Source: Lepidostoma basale | Taxonomy: Eukaryota; Arthropoda; Insecta; Trichoptera; Lepidostomatidae | Direction of reading: 5' to 3' | Assembly: GCA_022606425.2 (NCBI GenBank) | Contig: JAHDVF020000424.1 | Location: 62,001-126,000, forward strand | Length of the DNA stretch: 64,000 bases | Part shown: one piece after another, positions 1 through 10,749 of the stretch | Numbering within the stretch: position 1 is the first letter of the stretch | Layout: every line of letters begins with the position of its first letter | Made by a program: the position numbers and the translations under genes | The notes under the pieces: generated by a model | What the model saw: only the letters and a program-made list of their open reading frames with translations | Told to the model about the DNA's origin: nothing | Database searches by the model: none

Positions 1-91
1 TATTAGAAAAGTTAAACATTTATGTTATACTGGTACAGAATGTTTATAAATTATTTATTACTTTTTGACTCGTTTTCTTTTTCCCCCCACA

Positions 92-612
92 GGGGAACAG
101 TGTAGTGCGCCCTGAGCGATGCAGGCTGAGTTACATCTTAGGGTGTGACCGATCCACAGCCATTTGCGTCTAGAGAATTATTCTCTGATTGGCTTTTCGC
201 CTGCCATGGTACAGAGGACGGCATTTGACACTGTTTGGGGCCAATAGATATTGAAGATTGAGCAAAGGAACCTTCTCCACCCGACTCTATCGCATGCCTT
301 ATGCCTAACATCATCCCAAGTGAAGTCTGATGCTTTAACCTCGTCCTGCAGGGCTCTTCTCCAGGTGGCTCTAGGTCTGCCTCGCTTCCTCTTTCCCTCC
401 ATAAGGTACCAGTATAGTGCGCCTTGAGGGATGTAGGCTAGGTTCCGTCTCAGAGTGTGACCGATCCACTGCCATTTGCGTCTAGCGACTTGTTCTCTAA
501 TTATCTTTTTGCCTGCCATGGTCCAAAGAACGGCATTTGACACTGTTTGGAGCCAATAGATCTTAAATATTGAGCGAAGGCAACTAGTTATACACCTGGA
601 GTTTTCCATCAA
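92..612 (-). mobile_element. RTE-like LINE C-terminus, partly duplicated head to tail
   Basis: The minus strand is open for 144 codons (612 to 178). It reads the C-terminal region of an RTE-like LINE polyprotein: IYWLQTVSNAVL, RRKWQWIGHTLRR, GKRKRGRPRATWRRAL and DRVGWRRFL. After DRVGWRRFL the frame runs straight into a second copy of the upstream segment (IFNIYWPQTVSNAVL, TMAGEKPIRE). The segment at 408-578 is therefore repeated at 92-265, about 315 bp away and in the same direction. This looks like a head-to-tail tandem duplication of a 5'-truncated LINE. The reverse transcriptase and endonuclease are absent. The RTE assignment rests on motif memory. Confidence 0.75.
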
Positions 613-1184
613 GTCAAGTTAAACTAATACAAACAAAATATTTTAAAGGGTTGAAAAGAATAATATCAATGGAATAAAAAAGGAAAGTAACATTATGGTT
701 TCATTGTGTTATGGTGCACAACTTTTACTGCAAATAAAAATTTTGCAAACCGTTAATACATTTTTAGTTGCAATATATAATACTAGGCTCATCCTTCCCA
801 TTCGGATTATTTCATGAAAATTTTAACAGTTTAAGTATTAGCTTGATAAATGCACTTATATTACTATTTTATTTATTTTTCTTCTTCTTTTAATATATCT
901 GACAATCTGTAGCAGAGAAATCATATCTTCATTATGAAGTCAAGCTGTCCGTTCATCTCTGAACTTGTCTTCTAGGTGGACGGTGTCCAGAGGGGTTTTC
1001 ATAAGCATCTATATATGAGAGTCTGTCACTATCCATTCGGGCTACATGGTCCCTCTAGTATCTTCTTCTGAATGTACTCCAGACGATTTAGTATTTTTTG
1101 CAAGTTTTTATAAGTCTGTGTTACGAACGCAATCTTACTTGTTTTATTTAATATTTAAAATAAGGGTCATATAATTATTGTAAC

Positions 1185-1707
1185 GAAAGGGGGAATTTTA
1201 ATAAAATGAAATCACTCTTCTGCAATGAAAACATAAATTTGAAACTCGGCCAGAGAATGATCAAATGCTATGTGTGGTCTGTTTTATTGTATGGATGTGA
1301 AACGTGGACCTTAGAAGTCAACTCAATGAACAGACTGGAAGCATTTGAAATGTGGCTCTATCGCCGAATGCTCAGAATTCCTTGGGCAGACATGGTTACC
1401 AATACCTAAGTTCTGAGGCCAGCGAGAGTTGACAGTTAGCTGTTGTCAACTTTCAAGTTTCAGAAGATTTCACATCTGGGTCATTAAAAGTGAAAAGTAC
1501 CACCTTCTCCAACTGATATTGGAGGGGAAAATTGAGGGACGCCGAGGGCCCGGTAGGAGACAATTGTCCTAGCTGCGAAACATGAGAGAGTGGACCGGCA
1601 TCCGAAGTGTGGAGGAGCTGTTCCGAGCGGCGCAGAATAGGGACAGGTTCGCCGAGGTGATCGCCAACGTTGGAGGGACCCGATTGGGCACTTGAAGAAG
1701 AAGAAGA
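1185..1707 (+). mobile_element. RTE-like LINE C-terminus with GAA-repeat tail
   Basis: Plus-strand coding runs from 1206 and is broken by stops. It begins with SVLLYGCETWTL and LYRRMLRIPW, the region after the reverse transcriptase thumb of RTE-type LINEs. It continues beyond the stop at 1409 with ILEGKIEGRRGPGRRQLS and EWTGIRSVEELFRAAQNRD, and ends in a GAAGAAGAAG tail at about 1694-1707. It is 5'-truncated and has several in-frame stops, so it is a dead copy. The family differs from the fragment at 92-612 and from LINE-A. Confidence 0.8.
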
Positions 1708-1709
1708 TG

Positions 1710-2312
1710 GAAAGGGGGCCGTCGTTCAAATAAGTTTGGGAAACTACGTTCCAAGATATTTTATTTCAACCCAATTTGTTCTACTTGCATCCATTTTTTA
1801 ACCAATTAAACCATTTTCAGTATATTATAGAATGAAAGCTGACTCTACAGCCTTTTCTTTTACTTCATATGTAGCATTTACCTACGTAACAAGCTTCCAT
1901 ATTTCAATGTTACGTATGTGAAATACCTTTTTATTTTTATGTAACAGGAAAGTCTACGTTTGGGATATAACCGCCTCTGTTGAATGAAGTATTCACCAAA
2001 AATATTTAAAAAGGCGGGTACTATTATTATAGCCGTAAATATTTTTTTAGAAAAGTAAGTGAAGGTCTCGTATAAATCATGAGTGAGGCACGGATTATAT
2101 TTCGGATTTCAGTCATGCTCCGCCCCCCTCCCCCACAAGTCTCATAGTATCTACCTATTTATCATAATAAATTGTATTATTTCTCATTGCGGTTTTAGAA
2201 CACCACTTGTCTTTTGTTGGCTTCGCTCCAGCAAAATATTCACCATCAATACTTATTTGAGTCAATTTCTTAATTGCATAGAGGTTTAGGTTTAATTAAT
2301 ACTTTTTTCTAT
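1710..2312. other. Unassigned AT-rich DNA
   Basis: No coding region, RNA gene or repeat is recognised. Short open frames here show no known motif. Confidence 0.4.
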
Positions 2313-2359
2313 TTTTATATATTTAGCAACACTCACTTTATTAAAAAAATAAAAATTAA

Positions 2360-2405
2360 ATACCAAACATGTTTCGGACACACAAGCCCTTCATCAGTGA
2401 TATTA
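2360..2405 (-). ncRNA. Hammerhead ribozyme-like motif, type I, left arm
   Basis: On the minus strand the order is stem I 5' strand AATATCA, core CTGATGA, one extra A, stem II GGGC/GTCC with a G-T pair and a six-base loop, then GAAAC. A two-base AT loop and GT close a 2-bp stem III. T follows as the cleavage-site base, then stem I 3' strand TGGTATT. Stem I forms 7 pairs, one of them G-T. The invariant core (CUGANGA and GAAA) is intact. Self-cleavage is inferred. Confidence 0.72.
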
Positions 2406-2531
2406 TTATATTTAAATATTAAAATTTAAAATATTAATAAATTTTTCACAAATGTGGTCAGTTTCGACATATATTAAAATAAGATGAAATAAAACGATGT
2501 TTTTTAACTACTTCGACATTTGTCTTCCACG

Positions 2532-3254
2532 TTAATAGAGAAAAGTTGTGGGAAATATTGTCTGAATATGGAATAAGTACAAAACTGATCACGGCAATTA
2601 AGTCGCTATACACAGAAAGCACTGCTAGTGTCAGAGTAAATGGAGATCTTACAGCCTGGTTTGATATCAATAAAGGTGTCAAACAGGGTTGCGTAATGTC
2701 CCCGTGGTTATTTAATCTGTATATGGACAAATGTATGAAAGAGCTGAAAGGGTTGGATGTAGGTGCCAAAATGAGCGGAGTGTCAGTAAGCTGTCTCTTG
2801 TATGCGGATGACGCTGTCCTTTTTGCAGACAACGAGCATGAACTACAAGTCCTGGTGAATTGTATGTATGAGGTATGCTGCGAAATGATCTGATGATGAA
2901 TGTTAATAAGTCCAAGGTAATGATTTTTGAAAAGGAAGAAACCACGACAGTCTGCAACATTAGCGTAAATGGTGGAAATTTTGAGCAAGTAGTTGAGTTC
3001 GTGTATTTAGGTAGTATGTTTACAAGAGATGGGCGAGTGGAGAGGGATATTGAAAGAAGGGTTGGGGCAGGCAACAAAGTGAATGGTGCACTTAAAGTTG
3101 TCATCGCAAACAAAAACCTATCAAAAAAAGCTAGAATGACAGTGCACAATTGTGTTCTTCTACCGACCCTTATGTATGGAAGCGAAGCATGGAACTGGCA
3201 AAAGAAGGATGAAAGTAGAATAAATGCAGTTGAAATGAGATCTCTTAGAAGAAT
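2532..3254 (+). mobile_element. LINE-A (RTE-like), 5' part of a split copy
   Basis: This codes the reverse transcriptase palm and downstream region of an RTE-like LINE. INKGVKQGCVMSPWLFNLYM is followed by LLYADDAVLFAD, which holds the catalytic YADD. The first frame stops at 2893 and coding resumes in another frame from 2875 with VVEFVYLGSMFTRDGRVERD, LPTLMYGSEAWNWQKKDE and NAVEMRSLRR. The frameshift near 2875-2893 shows the copy is dead. Endonuclease and most of the reverse transcriptase N-terminus are missing. Coding halts at 3254 inside MRSLRR, and the remainder continues at 7733. Confidence 0.88.
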
Positions 3255-5114
3255 AAATATAATAATATAAATAAAAGGCAGTTTTGGTTGTGTGTGTGGA
3301 CTATTTCTGAGGTTATTCCTGAGCTGATCCTTTTGAAATTTGGAGAATGGACTAAGTGGAATTCAGCGGTCGTCATAGGCATATTTTTGTTATTAGTCGA
3401 GCTCTAATTAACTTTATAAATTAATCAATTAATTGAAAATTTTCGTAGTGCAAACGAATATAGACCTTAATGTTCGTATCACCTGAGTATCAATCTTTTG
3501 AGTCTATATTCGTTTGACATGGTCTGGAGAGAATTCAGTCTCCATGTAATTTTGTGTAGTGGCAACAATGTGTTTTTCATTCTGACAGTCCAATATATTG
3601 CGTTTTACTTTGGGATGTATAATACTTAATACGTTTTACTTATTACGTACTAAAATAATTGGTTGTTTAATTGGTACAGTCTATTTTATTGGCCATATTT
3701 TAATGTACATTAATGTAGACAGGTAATTATACTTCTTAATTTTGGCGAGTATAATTTTAACGCGTCATTTTGAGGTTATGAACGAAATTTTATTTTTTCG
3801 TGTGGCTGAAACTTATTCGTTTCTCTTACGTTCGACGGTGATTACTTAATGATATTCGTTTTCTAGAATTCTAGCCGTTCGATTGGTCACGTGGTCTCTG
3901 AACTGTCAAACTTTTTGTACGTCGTAATATTTTGTAGGTATGAAGTTTCGGTACTTTTAGCTTATGAAGTTTCTGGGATTAAAAGTAACGTCGAGGCTCT
4001 CTAAAAGAATGTGAAGAAACTTGCTTCCGTAAGTATAATATAATATTTATATTTCTAATTCATAAATATATTTTCAGTTTATTCTATTTTGCCGTTTTCT
4101 TTATACGCATACTTTCGTCAGGGAAATTGTTACATTACCACAGCAACGGTAAGAAAGTTCTAATGATATACAATATGAATTACAATATGAATGAATGACA
4201 CAATTCTTATGACTTTTTCCGTTTATTTCTAGGAAAATAAAGTAACAGATCAGAGATGGGACGAAAATTACCAATGCAGCGTGCAAAATAACTTCGTTAA
4301 AATGGAATTAGATCAGTCAAACAACGGATGATCAGTGAATTACATGTACCCTGGAGTGGCGAATGAGAACCGGCTCATTTTCACATTACACATAAGCTAT
4401 TTTTAGTAGTTTTCATTCATATATGAAAATTACATTATTAATTTCAGGTAAGGTTTTTAAATTTACAGTTTATAGACAATTGATTTATTCGTTTTACTAA
4501 CGTGTCATTTTAGGTTATGACGTTTAGTAGTGTAATAATTAGTTATTTAATTGGTATAATCTATTTTAATAATGTTATTTTAATGTAAAACTATTCTGGC
4601 AGGGCGAAAATCTATATCTTTGGGATAAGATATTAAGTTTTGATAAAATAATTCACTAGAGGAGCCTGGTGTGAGAGACCACTGGTCTAATGGGGATATT
4701 TTTGTATTGGGATTGAAATTATTTTGTTAATGAGCCATATTGGTGCATCTGCATGTTGCAATTCTACTTTCTTTTCCATTCCACTCCATTAAATTCTACA
4801 TTATGCTGAGATTTAAAATATTCAAAGATAATTAAATTGTTTTCAGGTTATTTCATTTGCTTAAGGATGGGGAAGACAACGCAGAAGATAATGGATTGCG
4901 CATGTGCAGAGGATGAGGAAAACAACGCAGAAGATACTGGAATGTGCATGTCCAGAGGATGATATCACAAGACATGTTGTTATCTTTATGAACTAATTTG
5001 GAATGGTATGTACAGGTTTACATTGGATTAATTGGTTTAATTTGTTACATAATAATATAGACAATTTATGTACCACTGGTCTGATAGGGGGGTGTTTGTT
5101 TTATGAAGTTTGGA
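3255..5114 (+). other. Upstream part of the insertion that splits LINE-A
   Basis: This is the left part of the 4478-bp insertion into LINE-A. I see no long open frame. It holds a perfect 15-bp inverted repeat (3451-3465 and 3502-3516). It also has direct repeats of an AATTGGT...TCTATTTTA segment (about 3660 and 4545) and of CCACTGGTCT (about 4678 and 5072). A stretch at 4868-4966 is repeated in tandem and recurs near 59320. It may be the 5' untranslated region of the L2-like element or a separate earlier insertion. Confidence 0.4.
3451..3516. repeat. Perfect 15-bp inverted repeat
   Basis: CAAACGAATATAGAC at 3451-3465 is matched by its exact reverse complement at 3502-3516, with a 36-base loop. 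Function is unknown. Confidence 0.7.
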
Positions 5115-7732
5115 TAGGCCATATAACCTAGGGATCTACGAGATCTATAAATTCGCGGCCAGCCTCTCTGAACATTGGATGATTGTTGGAGACATCAATA
5201 TCCGAATAGAGAGAACCTCATCGTCTAGTGATAAATTCCTAGACATGATGGAATGCTATGGGTCCAAGCAATGGGTTACCGAGCCAACACATACCGCAGG
5301 TGGATTACTGGATATCCTCATCTCCAACAAAAATGCTGTTAACACTCCGGCAAGTGTTATAGATATTGGACTCTCGGACCACAAAATGATTCGTACGGAG
5401 ATCCCTTTCCATCCACCACGACCCGTGTTTCAAACTTTCACTTCACGTACATGGCGCTCTTTCAATTTTGAAAAATTTGAAAGAGACTTGATGAACTCAC
5501 ATGTTTGTGAAAAATATAATAACAATACCCTCGAAATGTCATTAGATGAATTAGTTCAAACCTACTACAATGTTTTTACTTCTCTTCTCGACAAGCATGC
5601 TCCACATTCGACAAAAACACTCTGGGTGCGAGTGTCTAATGCATGGTTTGATGAAGAATGTCGTAGAAACAAGAGACTAATGCGTAGGTTTGAACGTATG
5701 TACCGAAACACAGGCCTAAGCTCTTCAAGAGAAGCCTGGGTGAGATCGCAGAATTCTTTTAGAGACCTGATCAAGAAGAAAAGATCGGAGTACTGGAAAT
5801 GTAAAATTGAATCGGAAAAGGAAAATCCCCGACATCTATGGAATTCCGTTAAATCAGTACTCGGAAATAATCAACAAGAAAAGGCCTCTACCAAGTTATC
5901 TCCTCAGGACTTCGCCCAATTCTTTGAAGATAAAATCGCTGTGATTCGTGCAACGACTTCATCTACAACACCACCAACTTTCACGACATATGAGGGAAAA
6001 CTTCTAACTAAATTTAATATCACAACACCTCAAGAAGTGATTAAACTTATCTTAAACGCACCTAATAAACAGTGTTCGCTTGATCCGATTCCGACATGGC
6101 TTCTCAAGAGATGCTGTCACCATGTTGCTCCATTTTTAGTCAAAATTTTTAACAAATCTCTTCTAACAGGACAAGTCCCTTTTTTGCTCAAGAAAGCTAT
6201 TGTTTCTCCCATATTAAAAAAACCTCAACTAGATTCCGAAAATCTTAGTAACTTCCGGCCCGTCTCAAATCTACCTTTCATCTCTAAAGTTCTTGAAAAA
6301 ATTGTAGCCTCCCAAATTTCTAATCACCTTTCGACAAATAATATTTTGTCTAAATTACAATCCGCCTACAGACGTTTCCATTCAACGGAGACGGGATTGC
6401 TTAGAGTCATGTCAGATTTAGTACTGGCAAACGAATCGGGCAAATTGGCACTGCTCTCCCTTCTGGACATGAGCGCTGCGTTTGACACAATTGATCACTC
6501 ATATCTTATCCAACGATTAGCGATCACGTATGGTTTTAGAGGTAATGCCATAGACTGGCTAAATTCATATCTGTCGGATCGTTCACAAGCTGTGCAGCTA
6601 GCAGGTAAAAAATCCTCATTTACTAATATCCAATCTGGTGTGCCACAAGGCTCTGTTTTAGGACCCTTTTTATTTATCATGTTTACAAATGACGTTGCCA
6701 AAATAATAGAATCCTTTGGCCTCCTCTCACATTGCTATGCTGATGATCAGCAACTTTATTTTTTCTGCAACCCTGATGACACCAAACATCTTACGTCAAC
6801 AACTGTCAACTGCATTGATGCCATATCCAGATGGATGGCATCAAACAAACTTAAACTAAATCCATCCAAAACGGAATTTCTCTGGACTTCATTCATTCCT
6901 CAATTTCAACAGCTGACAATGATATCGTTCCCAAAAACTCCACAAAGCTTCTTGGTGTTTATCTTGACGCAAATCTGTCTCTAAAATCCCAAATTAATAA
7001 CACGGTCAGCGCTAGTTTCTTCCACCTAAGACGATTAAAATCCGTCAAAAGGAGTATTCCCCACGACACTTTCAAAACTCTTGTAATTCCTTCGTTGTGT
7101 CACGACTTGATTATTGTAATGGAATTTATGCAAACATTCCAAAACAACAAATAAACAAACTTCAATCTGCGTTCAATGCAGCAGCAAGGCTCATTAAAGG
7201 CATTCCAAAAAAGTCCCATATAACATAACATCTCAAAGAACTTCACTGGCTTAAAAGTCCAGAAAGAATCCAGTATAAACTCTGCTGGACAGTCTTCAAA
7301 GCGCTACATGGAATGGCACCAAGTTATATATCTGAACTCTGTATAACGGACAGCCTAAATTCACGGAAATCCACACTTCGCTCGGCGAACTCTCAGCAAT
7401 AGGAAGATTAGTTGAGCCGAAGCGTTGCCCCAGTACAAATTTCGGGGATCGAGCGTTCGCGGTAGCCGGTCCATCAGCTTGGAACAATCTTCCTTCACAC
7501 CTTAGATGCATAAATGATCCGACAGATTTCAGATCTAAATTGAAAACACATCTTTTTCATATTTCATACCCAACTTAAACATTTATACTTTGTTCTACTA
7601 TACTTTCAAACCGATCGTTTTTTAAGCGGTCACATTTAGATTTTTAAGATTTAAAACACGTCTTAATGCGCCCTTGAGGTGATTACATCACAAAAACGGC
7701 GCTTTAAAAGTTAGCATATTATTATTATTATT
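5115..7732 (+). mobile_element. L2/CR1-type LINE, 5'-truncated, inserted in LINE-A
   Basis: A non-LTR retrotransposon of the L2/CR1 group. It begins inside the endonuclease domain and runs through the reverse transcriptase and the C-terminal region to a 3' untranslated region ending in ATT repeats (7718-7732). With upstream sequence it interrupts the LINE-A copy exactly between MRSLRR (3254) and MCGYSVYDR (7733). The only possible target duplication is 3 bp (AAT). Confidence 0.85.
5116..7560 (+). pseudogene. L2/CR1-like endonuclease-reverse transcriptase, frameshifted
   Basis: The open frame runs to 6984 (about 624 codons; no true ATG start, since it is truncated). Counting codons from 5110, the C-terminal part of the apurinic endonuclease comes first (MIVGDINIR near residue 25, GLSDHKMI near residue 90). 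Reverse transcriptase motifs follow: SNFRPVSNLP, SAYRRFHSTETGLL, FDTIDH (residue 458), GVPQGSVLGP (residue 510), YADD (residue 543) and LNPSKTE. A frameshift at about 6895-6915 moves coding to another frame, which continues with LLGVYLDANLSLKSQ. More shifts and stops precede SRLDYCN, LKELHWL, ERIQYKL and FGDRAFAVAGPSAWNNLPSHL, a typical L2/CR1 C-terminus. The intact palm motifs suggest a fairly recent copy, but the frameshifts make it non-functional. Confidence 0.87.
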
Positions 7733-8132
7733 AATGTGTGGATATTCTGTGTATGATAGAGTGCCGAATGAATATATAAGAAGTGAATGCGGTGCGAATG
7801 ATGGTGTCATGAACAAAATAATGAAAGGATCATTAAGATGGTTTGGACATATTGAAAGAATGAATGAAGAAAAATTGGTAAAAAAATTATATGTTAATGA
7901 TGTAAATAGAACAAGAAATAGAGGAAGACCGAGGAAAACGTGGCACGATCAAATAAATCAAATATTGAATGTCGGCCATGTGAGGAGTCAGAGAAATCGA
8001 CGCGCGTGCATGACACGATGTATGAATGTTGAGGAAGAGAGAGAAATATGTCAGGAAAGAAAGGTGTGGCAGTCCATTCTTTCTGCCTACCCCTTCGGGG
8101 AGACGGCGTGATGGTTAGTTAGTTAGTTAGTT
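7733..8132 (+). mobile_element. LINE-A, 3' part of the split copy, with TTAG tail
   Basis: A continuous 125-codon frame (7734-8111) completes the copy begun at 2532: CGYSVYDR, MKGSLRWFGHIERM, NRGRPRKTWHDQINQ, RNRRACMTRCMNVEEE, ending LSAYPFGETA and stop. A short 3' untranslated segment runs into TTAG repeats at about 8113-8132. The tail abuts the right arm of the hammerhead foldback. Confidence 0.9.
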
Positions 8133-8329
8133 TTTCACTTTTGTGAACACACATGACAAAAGTGGAAGTAGTTAAAAAAAAACATCGTTTTATTCAATTA
8201 TTATTTCAAATAAACTTCCATCAGGAGATTTCAGTAAAATAATTAGATGTTAAAATGATTTTAATATCTTTAAAAACTGACCTCATTAGTGAAATAAAAA
8301 AATAATATTTTTAATATTTATATTTATAT

Positions 8330-8376
8330 AATATCACTGATGAAGGGCTCGTGTGTCCGAAACATGTTTGGTATTT
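8330..8376 (+). ncRNA. Hammerhead ribozyme-like motif, type I, right arm
   Basis: This is one of the best motifs in the window. The core CTGATGA occupies 8337-8343, followed by an extra A at 8344. Stem II pairs 8345-8348 (GGGC) with 8355-8358 (GTCC, one G-T pair). GAAAC is at 8359-8363. A two-base loop (8364-8365) and GT (8366-8367) make a 2-bp stem III, and T8368 is the predicted cleavage-site base. Stem I pairs 8369-8375 with 8330-8336, 7 pairs including one G-T. All nominally invariant core bases are present. An extra base between A9 and stem II is known from a viroid hammerhead. It is the inverted partner of the motif at 2360-2405. Confidence 0.75.
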
Positions 8377-8669
8377 ATTAAAGCGAGTGTTGTATACTAA
8401 GTATAATACATAAAAAAGAAACATTAAACATCTACAACACAAAGTTATGGCGAATATGGAAGAAATTAATTAATACTCTTAAAAAATAAGTTGTTCTTTG
8501 GATCTTCAATATATCTGTGTCTTGTGATATTTCCCGAAACACATTTCACAGATCGTCGAAGACACCATATAAGAAGTAATAAATATCCCAAATCGAATTA
8601 TTTTAATATTGTAATTTGATAAAAAAAAGTTGTGCATTTTAATAAATAAGAGAAAGATGTTTTCTGAGG

Positions 8670-8900
8670 GTAGCCTCACTATCGTGCAAAATGTCCACAT
8701 CCGAAGAGATTTAGAAGGATTATTGCCCTGCCTACGGGCATTACCTTAGGTAGTTTAGTTCTACACAGTTGCAGGTGAAACAATCTACGTTGCCTTTGTC
8801 GCAGATCATTGTCGGGGACAAACAATGTCAAGTAATTAAAAATATCATATTTATGTATTCGACCATGAATCAGTTTTAAAAAATGTACAACCAAATGGAA
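8670..8900 (-). mobile_element. Jockey/CR1-like LINE C-terminal fragment
   Basis: The minus strand reads VVHFLKLIHGRI, LTLFVPDNDLRQ, RLFHLQLCRTKL and MPVGRAI. These match, in order, the C-terminus seen on the plus strand at 10896-11160. This is the conserved end of a Jockey/CR1-like LINE open frame. It is a short orphan fragment with no reverse transcriptase. Confidence 0.7.
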
Positions 8901-8994
8901 AGTTCGTCAATTTCAAGGTTAACCATCCAATGGTTAGTATAACTTTTTTGGTTTTTATCATAATTAACTTCGTTGTTAGACATTGTTTATACTA

Positions 8995-9515
8995 ATTAAC
9001 CATCACGCCGTCTCCCCGAAGGGGTAGGCAGAAAGAATTGACTGACACAGTTTTATTTCTTGACATATTTCTCTTGCTTCCTCAACATTCATACATCGTG
9101 TCATCCACGTGCATCGATTTCTCTAACTCCTCCCATGGCCGACATTCAATATTTGATTTATTTGATTGTGCCACGTTTTTCTAGGTCTTCCTCTATTTCT
9201 GGTTCCATTTACATCGTTAACATATAATCTTTTTTACCATTGTTTCTTAATTAATTCTTTCCATATGTCCTAACCATCTTAATGATCCTTTCATTATTTT
9301 GTTCATAACAATATCATTCGCACCGCATTCACTTATTATATTTTCATTCGACACTATCATACACAGAGTATCTTCACATTCGTCTAAGAGATCTCATTTC
9401 GTCTGCATTTATTCTACTTTCATCCTTCTTTTGCCAGTTCCATGCTTCGCTTCCATACATAAGGGTCGGTAGAAGAACACCATTGTGCACTGCTATTCCA
9501 GCTTTTTTTCTAACT
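8995..9515 (-). mobile_element. LINE-A 3' fragment
   Basis: A 5'-truncated LINE-A copy. It holds the AACCATCACGCCGTCTCC 3' end and the complement of the WHDQINQ, RRACM and MYGSEAWNWQ coding segments, broken by frameshifts. The tail repeat at about 8993-9000 is very short. Confidence 0.85.
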
Positions 9516-9525
9516 TTGTTTATAT

Positions 9526-10430
9526 CTTCATTACGTTCTTAACTGATTGCTTAGAGCGCAAATGACAAAATTAAATCAAAATTCCATTAACAATTGTTGG
9601 ATATTTGTAATTACTGTGTTTTATGTTTTTATGGAATAATGCATTAAAAAAATGTTTTAACATATGGTGAAACTTGAATGTCTCTTTGCTACGATATGGA
9701 TATTTCGCCCTTGAAGGTAAACGGTTGTAATAAAATGTTTACTTTAAATAGGCCACCAACAGTTTTCTGAAAACATGCTATTCTTTTATTTTTTCCCTAA
9801 AAGTAAAAACTTTCAAGGGATTTATTTTTATTTCGGCCTTTTTTTATACAAGAAATCCATTGTCCAATTCCAATTACGCCTCTGGTTAATCCAGTTATAT
9901 CGCCCTGTAACGTGCAAATGTGTGCCATAACACCTGTATACATCGTAGGACGTGTAATGCTGGATGTGTACATATAGTGAACTTATTATAATAAGTGCCC
10001 TATGTCGCGCGACAAGGGAGTACTCGTTTGGCGAAGGGCGAACACGGATTTTTCATTTGCGACGTCATTAACGTTTCACGACGTAATTGGGCCTGGAAGC
10101 CGAACAACTGATTGGTGAAACATGACGTCGTTCGAAGGCTTCGGCTAGACTGTATTTGTTACCGCAAATTAGACGTGGCATTCCATCCATCATAAATTCA
10201 ATATCACGGAAAATATATCTCAGAAAATACAGATGGGAGCTAAGATATTCGTATTTTAATTTATGTAGAAATTTTGTTGGTTTGAGCGTTTGAGCGCAAA
10301 ATACCAAGAATATTATTTGGCCTAGTCCGCAAAGATAATCCATTATAATCCTGGAATATTGTTAAATTTGGTTAAAAAGTTTATAGTAAAAATTGAGGGA
10401 GTAAGGGGGATCCTATTGACTCTTCGAGCG
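9526..10430. other. Unassigned DNA
   Basis: No gene is recognised. A 91-codon minus-strand open frame (10068-10343) has no known motif and is probably chance. Confidence 0.35.
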
Positions 10431-10432
10431 GT

Positions 10433-10462
10433 GCATGGCCATCACCGTGGTGATGGCCATGC
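10433..10462. repeat. Near-perfect 30-bp palindrome
   Basis: GCATGGCCATCAC at 10433-10445 is matched by its reverse complement at 10450-10462 around four central bases. It would form a strong hairpin or cruciform in otherwise AT-rich DNA. Confidence 0.75.
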
Positions 10463-10599
10463 TACGCTGGAGGTTTGATCTGATTCCAAGTACCTATCCA
10501 CACCTCCTCGACTTTGGTCTCCCCTGGAAACTATGCGAAATGTTAGAGATCGAGTGTGAATAGCCTCGGTGGATAATATTGATGCATAGGCTTACGTGG

Positions 10600-10740
10600 A
10601 AGGACACCTCGCCAACCCATCTGGCAAGCGTGGCGTTGTAATGCCAACCACCCCCCGTATGACATATCGTACATGGAGAAGTATGGGGAAGCCTATGTCC
10701 AGCAGTGGACGACAACGGCTGTTAAAGAAGAAAGAAGATA
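10600..10740 (+). mobile_element. RTE-like LINE 3' tail (EAYVQQWT type)
   Basis: The plus strand codes KYGEAYVQQWTTTAV near 10680-10722, the C-terminal signature of a LINE family common in lepidopteran genomes. Only this end is recognisable. It is followed by GAAGAAAGAAG. Confidence 0.55.
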
Positions 10741-10749
10741 GTTAAATTA

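Larger units (their letters stand above)
2313..8470. repeat. Hammerhead-bearing foldback element split by nested insertions
   Basis: The left arm (about 2313-2530) and right arm (about 8135-8470) are inverted copies. They share the CAACACTC terminus, a hammerhead-like motif, the GTCAGTTT segment and an inner hairpin sequence (AACGATGTTTTTTAACTACT and its complement). Beyond 8380 the right arm also contains the complement of a flank seen at 20223 and 25180. LINE-A sits between the arms, and that copy is itself split by a 4.5-kb insertion. The original foldback was probably about 0.55 kb. Confidence 0.75.

Noticed and set aside
5110..6984. A host gene encoding a 624-residue protein
   Set aside because: It is the endonuclease and reverse transcriptase of an L2/CR1-type LINE, truncated at the start and frameshifted at the end. 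No ATG starts it.
8113..8132. TTAG repeats as telomeric DNA
   Set aside because: The insect telomere unit is usually TTAGG. Here the unit is TTAG and it always follows the LINE-A or SINE-A 3' end, so it is the element's tail.
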